DNA from: Verrucomicrobiota bacterium
Lineage (GTDB): Bacteria; Verrucomicrobiota; Verrucomicrobiia; Limisphaerales; UBA9464
DNA length: 64,000 bases
Direction: 5' to 3'
NCBI GenBank assembly: GCA_017309115.1
Contig: JAFLEF010000012.1
Coordinates: 1-64,000, forward strand
The first letter of the stretch is position 1; each line of letters begins with the position of its first letter. The notes under the pieces are model-generated. The model was not told the origin of the DNA. It did no database searches and saw only the letters and a program-made list of their open reading frames with translations. This document shows, piece by piece, positions 44,580 to 52,070 of the stretch. The position numbers and the translations under genes are program-made.

Positions 44580-45242
44580 ATGAACACGGCTGTATCACAA
44601 CGACCCTACTCCCTGGGCCGGGCGTTCACCGTGATCGAATTGCTGATGGTGGTGGCCGTCATTGCCATTCTCGCAGCCTTGCTCCTGCCCGCGCTGGCGC
44701 GCGGGCGGGAGAAGGCGAAAGTGGCCGTGGTCAAGGTTGAGCTTCAGCAAATCGGACTCGCCTTGGAGATGTACGCCAGCGAACACGAAGGTCGCGTGCC
44801 GCCGGTGCGCGAGAACTGTAACAGCGACCTCGTCCTTCACTGGTGCCAATTGCCCCTCGAACTCGCTCTCGAAGGTTATCTCCCGCGGGGACCGCAGGGC
44901 GGTTTGGCAGCCCGTTTCGAAGACAAGTTTCACCCGGGCCACACTTACAAGTACGCGGCGCCCGGTCCGGTGATTCTCAACAACACGCCCGGAGGATCCC
45001 ATCGCATGTGGGTGCCGGATGATTTTCCCGTCAATCAGAGCACCAACGGAGCCTGGCATCTGACCAACTCGACAGCTCCAGTGAAATGGGCCGTCTGGAG
45101 CCTGGGTCCCCAGCCCAATTCCGATCGAAGCCAAAGTGCCCGCGCTCCGCTGCCCCAGTGGACCTGGTATCGGAAAACCGGCGACAGCGGCGTAATTGCC
45201 CGATGGGCTGCCCGTGACGGAACTCAGTTCGCGACGCCCTGA
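44580..45242 (+). CDS. Prepilin-type N-terminal domain protein (pseudopilin)
   Basis: A 220-residue protein with the prepilin signal at [20 protein letters not shown] (residues 14-33), followed by [20 protein letters not shown] and a short globular domain ending near FATP. It starts 33 bp after the repeat-protein stop, so it is likely co-transcribed with it. The globular part differs from the other three pseudopilins in the window ([17 protein letters not shown]). It probably exports or anchors the neighbouring surface proteins; that is an inference from genomic association. Confidence 0.85.
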   Translation: MNTAVSQRPYSLGRAFTVIELLMVVAVIAILAALLLPALARGREKAKVAVVKVELQQIGLALEMYASEHEGRVPPVRENCNSDLVLHWCQLPLELALEGYLPRGPQGGLAARFEDKFHPGHTYKYAAPGPVILNNTPGGSHRMWVPDDFPVNQSTNGAWHLTNSTAPVKWAVWSLGPQPNSDRSQSARAPLPQWTWYRKTGDSGVIARWAARDGTQFATP

Positions 45243-45264
45243 TGAATTCGCGTCCAACAATTTT

Positions 45265-45350
45265 ACGGGAGCAAGGTGAGGTAGATTGCCGACCGCATTG
45301 CATCGAGCGGCGGAGTTTCAATCAGTCCTGTGAAAGCACCTTGCTCCCGT
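45265..45350. terminator. 14-bp perfect inverted repeat with 58-base loop and T-rich tail
   Basis: ACGGGAGCAAGGTG at 45265-45278 and CACCTTGCTCCCGT at 45337-45350 are perfect complements. The loop contains a second weaker pairing (CGACCGC / GCGGCGG). TCCTTTTTCC follows. It lies 22 bp after the pseudopilin stop and 37 bp before the SCO-like start. It may end transcription of the upstream cluster or form a leader structure for the downstream genes; the sequence does not decide. Confidence 0.4.
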
Positions 45351-45387
45351 TCCTTTTTCCTCCCGAGACCGCAACCGGGAATCTTCC

Positions 45388-46089
45388 ATGAACGGAAACG
45401 GCTCCGCCTCCGCGCAGCGCGCCCGCCGGCTCCAGCCCACGGCCTCGTCTGCCCCGGCCACCCTTGAATGGGGTCGCTGGGCTGTGAGCCTGGGTGGCTT
45501 GGGCTTGGTGGCCTTTGCGCTCTGGTTCGGATGGGTCGCTGGCCAGCGGTCAGCCCCTCCACTGGGTCAGCCTCCCGACCGAGCCCGAACTCTGGGTCCC
45601 TTCGAACTGACCGAACGCTCCGGCCGAACCGTCCAGCGGGCCGAACTCACCGGACAAATTTGCGTCGTCAGTTTCGTCTACACCAGCTGCGGTGTGACCT
45701 GCCTCCAGGTCACCCGGAATCTCTCCCGTTTCCAAGCGCTGGTGGAGAATCAGCCCGATGTCCGAATCGTTTCGCTGTCGGTCGACCCAGTTTCGGATAC
45801 GCCGCCGGTCTTGAGCAAGTTCGCCCACCAGTTTGGAGCCCAGCCGGAACGTTGGTGGTTTCTCACGGGGGAGGCCAAAGTCTTGAGTCACCTGATCGAA
45901 GAGAGCTTTCTGCAACGCGGTCCGCGGATGAACAACGATCCCATGCCCGGCGGTTTCCTCGGAACGACCCGAGTTGCCTTGGTGGATCGACACGGCCAGG
46001 TCCGGGGCTTCTTCGACGGTCTGGACCGCCACACGCCCGAAGCGCTGGTCCGCGCCATCGAGCAACTACGAAAGGAGATTCATCGTTGA
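45388..46089 (+). CDS. SCO1/SenC family protein lacking the usual copper-ligand histidine
   Basis: A 233-residue protein with one N-terminal membrane helix (SLGGLGLVAFALWFGWVAG) and a thioredoxin-like SCO domain. The copper motif CGVTC (C101, C105) and the VSLSVDPVSDTP segment are present. SCO proteins deliver copper to the CuA site of cytochrome oxidase and need a distal histidine in a HTxxxYL-like segment. Here the aligned position reads GTTRVALVDRHG, with Gly where that His should be. The copper role is therefore doubtful; a thiol-redox role is possible. The RegB-like gene begins 16 bp later. Confidence 0.85.
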   Translation: MNGNGSASAQRARRLQPTASSAPATLEWGRWAVSLGGLGLVAFALWFGWVAGQRSAPPLGQPPDRARTLGPFELTERSGRTVQRAELTGQICVVSFVYTSCGVTCLQVTRNLSRFQALVENQPDVRIVSLSVDPVSDTPPVLSKFAHQFGAQPERWWFLTGEAKVLSHLIEESFLQRGPRMNNDPMPGGFLGTTRVALVDRHGQVRGFFDGLDRHTPEALVRAIEQLRKEIHR

Positions 46090-46105
46090 CCTCCTGCCCG
46101 CCCCC

Positions 46106-47377
46106 ATGACCGCGAATCCCAATCCCACTCCCGGCCTGACCCTTCCGCTCTTGCGTCGCCTGCGGTGGACCGCCGTGGTCGGGCAGGCCACCGCGGTGGC
46201 CGTCACGGTTTGGCTCCTGCGAATTCCTCTGCCGTTGCTTCCGGTCGCCCTTTGTTTGGGAGTCACCATCCTCACCAATCTGGGACTACATCGACTCTCC
46301 CCGGGGCAAGGCGAACGGCCGGAACAGCTCACCGCCGTGCTCGCCTTGGACGTCGCGTTGCTGACCGTCCTGCTCTATTTCACCGGCGGCCCGCACAATC
46401 CCTTCACGTCCTTCTACCTGGTTCATGTCGCCCTCGCCGCGGTAGCCCTGCCCCTCAAGCCCGCCCTACTGATCAGCGCCGAATGCTGCCTCGGCTACGC
46501 CATGTTGTTTCTTGGTCAGGCGATTTTGCCGCGCCCGGGCGACGCGGTCTGTGGCATCGGCCCCAACTTGCCGCTGGCCCTCCACTTAAAGGGTATGTTG
46601 GTGGCCTTCGTGCTGACGGCAGCCTCCATCGCTGGCTTTGTGGGCCGACTGCAACAGGCATGGCGTCGTGGGGAAGCCGAACTCGCCGCTGCCCGGCTGA
46701 TCGCCGCGCAGAACGACCGCTTTGCTGCCCTGGCGACCCTCGCTGGCGGCGCCGCCCATGAGCTGGGAACACCCCTCGGAACCATTGGTATCGCAGCTTC
46801 CGAACTGACTCGAGCCGCCGCCCGCCATCCGGAGGACGCGGAACTCGCCGAGGACGCGCATCTGATCGCCGAGGAAGTTCAACGCTGTCGGCTCATCCTG
46901 AATCGTCTGGGTAATCCCGCCGGCGACCCTCCTGAGCCTCTTTCCTTGGGGGAAGTTCTGAAGGAAGTGGGTGCCCGCTTCGAACGTGCGCCGCTGATCA
47001 TTCAGCCCGCTCCCACCACTGCCCATCTCGTCGCCCCCCGACAAGCCCTCGTGCAGGCCCTGAGTTCGTTGGTCAAAAATGCGCTGGATGCCAGCCCCGC
47101 CGGAAGTCCGGTGCACCTCAACACCCATTGGAAGGAACCGGTGGTGGAGTTTCAGGTGCTGGACCATGGATGCGGACTCACCGGCGAGGTCGCCAACCAT
47201 GCCGGCGAACCCTTCTACACCACCAAGCCGCCGGGCCAGGGCGTCGGATTGGGACTCTTTCTGGTGCGTCTGCTCGCGCAACGACTCGGAGGCGACTTCT
47301 CTTTGCGCTCCTCTGCCGAGGGCGGTGCCCAGGCCATACTCCGCCTTCCGCGGGTTCCTCCCGGAGTTGCCACATGA
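46106..47377 (+). CDS. regB: RegB/PrrB-type redox-sensing histidine kinase
   Basis: A 423-residue membrane kinase from the ATG at 46106. Six N-terminal helices (residues 22-185) contain GGPHNPF at 94-100, the GGxxNPF quinone-binding heptapeptide typical of RegB. The H box is ALATLAGGAAHELGTPLGTI with His218. Cys261 lies 43 residues after it in EVQRCRLIL, close to the redox-box Cys265 of Rhodobacter RegB, 40 residues after its His225. The ATPase N and G boxes are NALDA and GQGVGLGLFLV. RegB controls respiratory and redox genes in proteobacteria. Its stop overlaps the start of the RegA-like gene (ATGA). Confidence 0.85.
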   Translation: MTANPNPTPGLTLPLLRRLRWTAVVGQATAVAVTVWLLRIPLPLLPVALCLGVTILTNLGLHRLSPGQGERPEQLTAVLALDVALLTVLLYFTGGPHNPFTSFYLVHVALAAVALPLKPALLISAECCLGYAMLFLGQAILPRPGDAVCGIGPNLPLALHLKGMLVAFVLTAASIAGFVGRLQQAWRRGEAELAAARLIAAQNDRFAALATLAGGAAHELGTPLGTIGIAASELTRAAARHPEDAELAEDAHLIAEEVQRCRLILNRLGNPAGDPPEPLSLGEVLKEVGARFERAPLIIQPAPTTAHLVAPRQALVQALSSLVKNALDASPAGSPVHLNTHWKEPVVEFQVLDHGCGLTGEVANHAGEPFYTTKPPGQGVGLGLFLVRLLAQRLGGDFSLRSSAEGGAQAILRLPRVPPGVAT

Positions 47378-47907
47378 GCGAACACCTGCTGCTGGTGGAT
47401 GACGACGACGCGTTCCGGGATCGATTAGCGCGAGCTCTGATCCATCGCGGAGTAGCCTGCCATTCCGTGGGCACATCGGAGCAAGCTCTGGAATTGATTC
47501 GAACGACGTCCTTCACGGGTGCGATTATCGATTTGCGGATGCCCGGTAAATCCGGACTCGAACTCGTGCCGGAGTTACTTCAACAGCAACCTCACCTGAG
47601 CATCGTGTTGTTGACCGGCTACGGCAGCATTCCCACGGCGCTGCAAGCCGTTCGCCTCGGCGCGCGCGATTTCCTGCTGAAGCCCACGGATCCCGATACC
47701 GTGCTGGCGGCCGTACGGGGCGTGAAACTTGCCCGAGATTCCGTGCCCACTCCTCCGGATATTCCGTCGCTGGACCGGGTGGAGTGGGAACACATCCATC
47801 GAGTCCTCTCCGAAACTGGCGGCAACATCAGCCGCACCGCCCAGTTGCTCGGCATTGATCGCCGATCCCTCCAACGAAAGCTCGGTAAGTACCCCCCGTC
47901 CCGGTGA
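47374..47907 (+). CDS. regA: RegA/PrrA-type response regulator
   Basis: A 177-residue protein starting at the ATG that overlaps the kinase stop. The receiver domain has the acidic pocket VDDDD near residues 8-12, the phosphoacceptor Asp53 in IIDLRMPGKSGLE, and KPTD. A short linker leads to a Fis-type helix-turn-helix (EWEHIHRVLSETGGNISRTA, then GIDRRSLQRKLGK), as in RegA. The pair with RegB in an operon is the classic two-component layout. Its stop is followed within 20 bases by heptamer repeats. Confidence 0.88.
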   Translation: MSEHLLLVDDDDAFRDRLARALIHRGVACHSVGTSEQALELIRTTSFTGAIIDLRMPGKSGLELVPELLQQQPHLSIVLLTGYGSIPTALQAVRLGARDFLLKPTDPDTVLAAVRGVKLARDSVPTPPDIPSLDRVEWEHIHRVLSETGGNISRTAQLLGIDRRSLQRKLGKYPPSR

Positions 47908-47924
47908 GGGCTGAGCGTAGGCGT

Positions 47925-48022
47925 TGAGAGTTGGAAGTTTGAAAGTTCAGAGACAAGCAGGCTCCCGCCTCCCGCTTCCCGTCTCCCATTCCGACCTCTC
48001 AGCTCTCAGCTCTCAGCTCGTT
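47925..48022. repeat. Heptamer repeat block
   Basis: Positions 47921-47950 contain GTTGAGA/GTTGGAA/GTTTGAA-type heptamers, then TCCCGCC/TTCCCGT units, then CTCAGCT heptamers at 47997-48017. It lies between the RegA-like and Rrf2 genes. No gene is seen. Confidence 0.7.
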
Positions 48023-48081
48023 TTGTAAGCCGACAGAGCCTCCGCTTGCGTCGGGGGCGTAACTTCCCAAGATCAACCCCG

Positions 48082-48501
48082 TTGAAACTGTCCGTCAAAA
48101 GTGACTACGCCACCCGCGCCGTCCTTTCCCTCGCCCGTCGCTTCGGATCCCAGGAAGCTGTCCGTATCGAAGAAATCGCCCGCGAAAATGCCGTCCCGCC
48201 CAATTATCTGGTCCAGATCCTCATCGAACTGAAGACCGCCAAGATTGTGAAGAGTGTCCGCGGCAAGGCGGGCGGCTATCTCCTGGCCCGACCTCCCGTA
48301 CAAATCACCTTCGCCGACGTCCTGCTCTGCGTTCATGGTCCCCTGTTCGACACCCCAGCCCTGACCGATGACGCCTGCCCGCCCCAATTGCGCGAGTGCT
48401 GGCAGCGCCTACGGCGATCCATCGAGTCCGAGGCCGCCCAAATCCATTTCCAGTACCTCGTCGAAGCGGGAACCGATCCTGCGCGCATGTTCTACATCTG
48501 A
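48082..48501 (+). CDS. Rrf2 family transcriptional regulator
   Basis: A 139-residue winged-helix regulator. The N-terminus (LKLSVKSDYATRAVLSLARR) is the usual Rrf2 opening, with a TTG start at 48082; a TTG further upstream is less likely. The HTH and wing read IEEIARENAVPPNYLVQILI, LKTAKIVKSVRGKAGGYLLA. Two cysteines (DDACPPQLRECWQ) with 6 residues between are not the C-x5-C-x5-C pattern of IscR, so a 2Fe-2S cluster is uncertain. The TSUP gene follows 9 bp later, and I infer that it regulates it. Related regulators often control sulfur or redox genes. Confidence 0.88.
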   Translation: MKLSVKSDYATRAVLSLARRFGSQEAVRIEEIARENAVPPNYLVQILIELKTAKIVKSVRGKAGGYLLARPPVQITFADVLLCVHGPLFDTPALTDDACPPQLRECWQRLRRSIESEAAQIHFQYLVEAGTDPARMFYI

Positions 48502-48510
48502 CCTTCTCTC

Positions 48511-48870
48511 ATGAACCCCCTGCTCCTCCTCGCCATCGGACTCGTCGGCGGCGTCACCTCAGGCCTGCTCGGTGTCGGCGGTGGTATCATCATGGTTCCC
48601 GCCATGACCCTCCTGGCCAAGTTGCCCCTCAAAGTGGCGATCGGCACCTCTCTCGCCGTGATTATCCCGACGGCCATCGTCGGCGTGACCAAGCATCAGC
48701 AGCTGGGCAACGTGAACTGGCAGGTCGCTGGCTATCTCGCCGCCACCGCCATTATCGGCGGCTGGTGCGGAGCTTGGCTCGCCGGACAAATCCCGACCAA
48801 GTCACTGGAGCGCGGCTTTGGCCTGATCTTGATACTGGTCGGCGCTCGCCTGCTGTTCAATCGCAGCTGA
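48511..48870 (+). CDS. TSUP (TauE/SafE) family permease, half-size
   Basis: A 119-residue protein with four hydrophobic helices. The hallmark GLVGGVTSGLLGVGGGIIMV lies at residues 10-29, and the TSLAVIIPTAIVGVTKHQQL loop follows. Full TSUP permeases have 7-8 helices and about 250 residues, so this is one half and presumably works as a dimer. TSUP proteins export sulfite or organosulfonates. It is co-directional with the Rrf2 gene. The TGA stop is at 48868-48870. Confidence 0.85.
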   Translation: MNPLLLLAIGLVGGVTSGLLGVGGGIIMVPAMTLLAKLPLKVAIGTSLAVIIPTAIVGVTKHQQLGNVNWQVAGYLAATAIIGGWCGAWLAGQIPTKSLERGFGLILILVGARLLFNRS

Positions 48871-49017
48871 TCGCGCCTGGCGAGACGTGTTCGACAACAC
48901 GGTGCACACTCCGGCGAAAATGCCGCACAAGGTCAGAACAATGATCAATCCCCGAAGCCGAAACGGTTCGAGGCGAAAGGCGGTGGAGAGGTCGAGGGTT
49001 TGGGTTTGGGTTTTCAT
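48802..49017 (-). CDS. Possible small membrane protein overlapping the permease 3' end
   Basis: A 71-residue protein from the ATG at 49017 (MKTQTQTLDLSTAF). One hydrophobic helix (LRGLIIVLTLCGIFAGVCTV) is followed by a polar tail rich in Ala and Gln (ARSAAIEQQASADQYQDQAK). Composition is plausible for a real gene, but it overlaps the 3' end of the permease gene on the other strand by 69 bp and has no visible Shine-Dalgarno sequence. I give it modest weight. Confidence 0.4.
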   Translation of the reverse strand: MKTQTQTLDLSTAFRLEPFRLRGLIIVLTLCGIFAGVCTVLSNTSRQARSAAIEQQASADQYQDQAKAALQ

Positions 49018-49135
49018 AGTGGCAATTTCTACGAAGCACTCCGCAGACCACCCCGGCCACCCCTTCCAATCAGCTCTTAATCTCCAACGCCACCCTGACG
49101 CCCAACAGGTTACACACATTTCATTTTCTCAACCC

Positions 49136-50884
49136 CTACATTCGCCCGTGTCGCAGAATCGAGATCAGCAACCATAGCCCGAGCACCGCGGTCACGAAAA
49201 AGCCGGCCAAGCCAACAATGGGAACTCCATGCCACAGGGGCGGCATTCGAGCGTGAATGATCAACGCCGTGGCCATCATCAATGAGGCCAGCACGATCGC
49301 GAACGCCACCCGGTTCGTGATCTGATCCAATGACGCCCGGAGCGGCTCGAGCCCGTCGTGCATCATGGTGATTCGGGCCTCACCTTCCTTCAGCTTGCCG
49401 ACCAATGTCTTGATGTCCCGCGGCAAGGTCCGCAACAACGACGCCGCTTCATCGCCCCCCGAGAGCAGCATTCGCAGCAGCCGCTTTGGTTTGAGTTTCT
49501 GCAACCGGAGATCGCGCAGGAACGGCTTGGCCTGCGTCATCAAGTCATGGCTCGGATCGAGTTCCCGCACGGTCTCCTCCATCTGCCCAAACGCATTGAG
49601 CATGGACACGAAGTCGGGGGGAACCAGGAGATGATGCCGGGAGGTCAGCACCAGAAGTTCCTTGGCCACGCGGTTGAAGGAGAACTGGGCCATCGGAACA
49701 TTAAAGTTGCGATGAATGAAGTCCGCCATGTCGGTTTCCAGGCGGGCCGAGTCCTTGTGTCCGCCGCCTTCGGACAAATCCACCAACGCCCGGGTTGCGG
49801 TCACTTCATCCAGTTCGGCAATCGCCACCACCAGTCGGCCAAAGTTCTCCCGCTGCTCCCGTGAGAGAAATCCCATCCGGCCGAAATCGAGGAAGCACAG
49901 TCGCGGACCCGACAGCACGAACAGATTCCCGGGATGGGGATCGGCGTGAAAAAAGCCGTGCACAAAAATCTGCTTCAACATCACGTCGCCCAGACGCGCC
50001 GCGAGCCCCGTCCGTTGAAAACGGGTCTCGGGGTCTTCGAGGTATGCGTTCATTTTCCGACCGTTCACAAACTCCATCACCAGCAGTCGGCTGGTGCTGA
50101 GAGTCGGCCACACCTTGGGAACGTGCAGATCGGGTTCACGGGTGAATTGCTGGGCGAACCGCAGCATGTTGCCGCTTTCCACCGTGAAATCGATTTCCCG
50201 GGCGAGATCCCGTTGCAACTGCTCCACCAAGGCCCGCGGTTGCCACACTCGAGTCTCCTCGACTTGAGCTTCCAACAGGGCAGCCAGGCGCTGAAGGATG
50301 TGCAGGTCAGTGGTGATGGTCTGCTTGATGTCGGGCCGCTGAACCTTGAGTACCACGGGTTCCTCGGTGAGCAGCAAGGCCCGGTGAACCTGGCCGATGG
50401 ACGCCGCGCCGATGGGTACGCGGTCAATTTCAGCGAACACCTCGCGCCACGGACGTTTCAGTTCCGCTTCAATGGCCGCTTCGATGGTTTCAAACGGCAG
50501 GGGCGCCACTTCGTCCTGAAGCCGCGCCAATTCGGCGGTGAACTCCGGCGGCATCAGACCGGAACGGCTGGAAAGAATCTGCCCGGCCTTAACGAAGGTG
50601 GGCCCGAGTTCCTCCAGGGCCTTCCTGAGTCTCTCCGGTTGCGAGAGCAGGCGCACTGATCTCGCCTCGTTCCGCAAGCGGCGCGTGGGCAAGCCCAACA
50701 ACCGGGGCAGATGCAACCGTTGCGCGAGGTCCTCGTAACCATACTTGAGGAACACCGAGACGATTTCACGGGATCGTCCCAGGTCATACAGGGTTTGTCG
50801 GACGGCGCGCAGCCGTTGGGCGAGCATGCGAAAGGGTGCGCGAAGCCGGGGGTGATCGCCAACCGAGTTCTTCCGCCGCCACAT
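49136..50884 (-). CDS. ABC1/UbiB (AarF) family atypical kinase
   Basis: A 582-residue protein. The UbiB-type KxGQ motif (FVKAGQILSSRSG), catalytic-type VVLKVQRPDIKQ, HADPHPGNLF and DFGRMG are present, with two C-terminal membrane helices (FAIVLASLMMATALIIHA, GLAGFFVTAVLGLWLLI). Family members use ATPase activity in coenzyme Q biosynthesis in proteobacteria and have lipid-linked roles elsewhere. I keep the ATG at 50884; a start at 50827 is also possible. The gene ends just before the 49.1 kb spacer and is followed on the other side by tRNA-Thr. Confidence 0.9.
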   Translation of the reverse strand: MWRRKNSVGDHPRLRAPFRMLAQRLRAVRQTLYDLGRSREIVSVFLKYGYEDLAQRLHLPRLLGLPTRRLRNEARSVRLLSQPERLRKALEELGPTFVKAGQILSSRSGLMPPEFTAELARLQDEVAPLPFETIEAAIEAELKRPWREVFAEIDRVPIGAASIGQVHRALLLTEEPVVLKVQRPDIKQTITTDLHILQRLAALLEAQVEETRVWQPRALVEQLQRDLAREIDFTVESGNMLRFAQQFTREPDLHVPKVWPTLSTSRLLVMEFVNGRKMNAYLEDPETRFQRTGLAARLGDVMLKQIFVHGFFHADPHPGNLFVLSGPRLCFLDFGRMGFLSREQRENFGRLVVAIAELDEVTATRALVDLSEGGGHKDSARLETDMADFIHRNFNVPMAQFSFNRVAKELLVLTSRHHLLVPPDFVSMLNAFGQMEETVRELDPSHDLMTQAKPFLRDLRLQKLKPKRLLRMLLSGGDEAASLLRTLPRDIKTLVGKLKEGEARITMMHDGLEPLRASLDQITNRVAFAIVLASLMMATALIIHARMPPLWHGVPIVGLAGFFVTAVLGLWLLISILRHGRM

Positions 50885-50989
50885 CCAGCGACAGCCGCAT
50901 CAGAAATCGCCAGGGAAAGCGCTTGCGACCGCGCCTTGACTCGCCTAGATAACTCCCCCCGCGTTTCGATCCTCGCGAAACGAGACCTT

Positions 50990-51064
50990 GCCGGTGTAGC
51001 TCAGTGGCAGAGCAGCTGTTTCGTAAACAGCGGGTCGTTGGTTCAATTCCAATCACCGGCTCCA
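50990..51064 (+). tRNA. tRNA-Thr(CGT)
   Basis: A complete cloverleaf with the acceptor stem GCCGGTG / CACCGGC, a D-arm GCTCAGTGGCAGAGC, the anticodon stem GCTGT / ACAGC with loop TTCGTAA (anticodon CGT), the T loop TTCAATT, and an encoded CCA at 51062-51064. A hairpin CCACTTGA-AAA-TCAAGTGG begins at the CCA. The 3' part is duplicated at 51249. Confidence 0.95.
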
Positions 51065-51248
51065 CTTGAAAATCAAGTGGTTACAAAGGCAAAATCCCCC
51101 TCAAAAAAAATTGACCTTGCGTCGGGCCAACGCCGGGCCAACAAAAACAGTAGGAAAACATGCGAAGAAAAGCGAAGGAACAAAACGTGATCCGGCGTTT
51201 CCCTAAGGAATTCATCATTTCTCCATTTTTCTTTATAGTGTTCCCAGA
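51065..51248. other. 184-bp segment between two tRNA-Thr 3' ends
   Basis: No gene is supported. It is richer in A and T than its surroundings (for example TCATCATTTCTCCATTTTTC). GGGCCAACGCCGGGCCAAC near 51125 is a short direct duplication. With the flanking duplicated tRNA ends, it looks like the residue of an integrated element. The 317-bp span 51065-51381 holds only this, the tRNA remnant and a plain spacer. Confidence 0.45.
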
Positions 51249-51293
51249 TTCGTAAACAGCAGGTCGCTGGTTCGATCCCAGTCACCGGCTCCA
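51249..51293 (+). pseudogene. 3' remnant of tRNA-Thr
   Basis: TTCGTAAACAGC, then the variable and T arms, CACCGGCT and CCA repeat the 3' 45 bases of the intact tRNA, with differences. The T stem differs by compensating changes (GTTGG/CCAAT against GCTGG/CCAGT), so the copy comes from a diverged tRNA and not a fresh duplication. The hairpin after the CCA (CCACTT…AAGTGG) is also present. The 5' half is missing. Confidence 0.75.
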
Positions 51294-51381
51294 CTTCAAA
51301 ACAAGTGGTGGCAAGGGAGCTATCCTCCGCGAAATCTCAGCCCGATCATGCTCTACCTGACGGGCACGGCTTCTTGTTCGT

Positions 51382-51960
51382 TCACAGTCGACGATAGACT
51401 CGAACACGCTCCCGGGACACCCGGGACGCGAAGGATACTTCAGGCACATAATCCTCCACGATCTCGTAGCCCTCGGCAAAGAGCGCGGTCAAATCGGGCA
51501 CACTGAATGGGAACGGCGGCCCTTCGTCCCCCGGATCCAGTTGGGGATCGATGAACCAAACGCCAATCAACAAACCTCCCCGTCGCAGCGTGAGATCAAT
51601 GCCCCGCCGATAATGGTTACGAAGCGTGGGGTGCAATCCGCTCATACAGGTGTGTTCCAGAACCAAATCAAAGGCCCCGTGCAGTTCGGGCGGCGGAGAA
51701 AACAAGTCTCCCACCACGAATCGTTCGGCGAGGTCTGGATAAAGAGCCCGCGCTGAGGCAATCCCAGTGGGCGCCAGGTCCAGACCCACCGCATCAATCC
51801 CGTGTTCCACTGCCAAGGCGACTTCATGGCCGTGACCACAGCCGGGCACCAGTGCCCGTCCCCGGATCGGAGACCGCTCCAGATACTGCTTCAACGGCGG
51901 TGACGGTTCGTCCTTATTCCAAAATACCTCGCCACGTTGGTAAGCCTCTTCCCAATTCAC
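51382..51960 (-). CDS. TPMT-like SAM-dependent methyltransferase
   Basis: A 192-residue protein starting at GTG (VNWEEAYQRGEVFWNKDEPS). SAM-binding motif I is ALVPGCGHGHEVALA (about 36-50), followed by AVGLDLAPTGIASARAL, DLFSP and FDLVLEHTCMSGL, the thiopurine methyltransferase-family order. It probably methylates sulfur, selenium or tellurium compounds or small thiols in the cytosol; the substrate cannot be read from sequence. The gene is monocistronic and lies between the tRNA scar and the DUF1501 gene. Confidence 0.85.
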   Translation of the reverse strand: MNWEEAYQRGEVFWNKDEPSPPLKQYLERSPIRGRALVPGCGHGHEVALAVEHGIDAVGLDLAPTGIASARALYPDLAERFVVGDLFSPPPELHGAFDLVLEHTCMSGLHPTLRNHYRRGIDLTLRRGGLLIGVWFIDPQLDPGDEGPPFPFSVPDLTALFAEGYEIVEDYVPEVSFASRVSRERVRVYRRL

Positions 51961-52070
51961 TCCCGGAGCCTCCCGCGCCCATCAACAGCCTGTCAATTTG
52001 CGGTCACGAAATTCGAATACCAAACCGCCACACCGCGGCGCTGTCGGATCCATGGGACCGGTACCCCACC

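Noticed and set aside
51073..51294. 73-codon minus-strand frame beginning MEPVTGIEPATCCLR
   Set aside because: That opening is the classic false translation of a tRNA 3' end; it overlaps the tRNA-Thr remnant.
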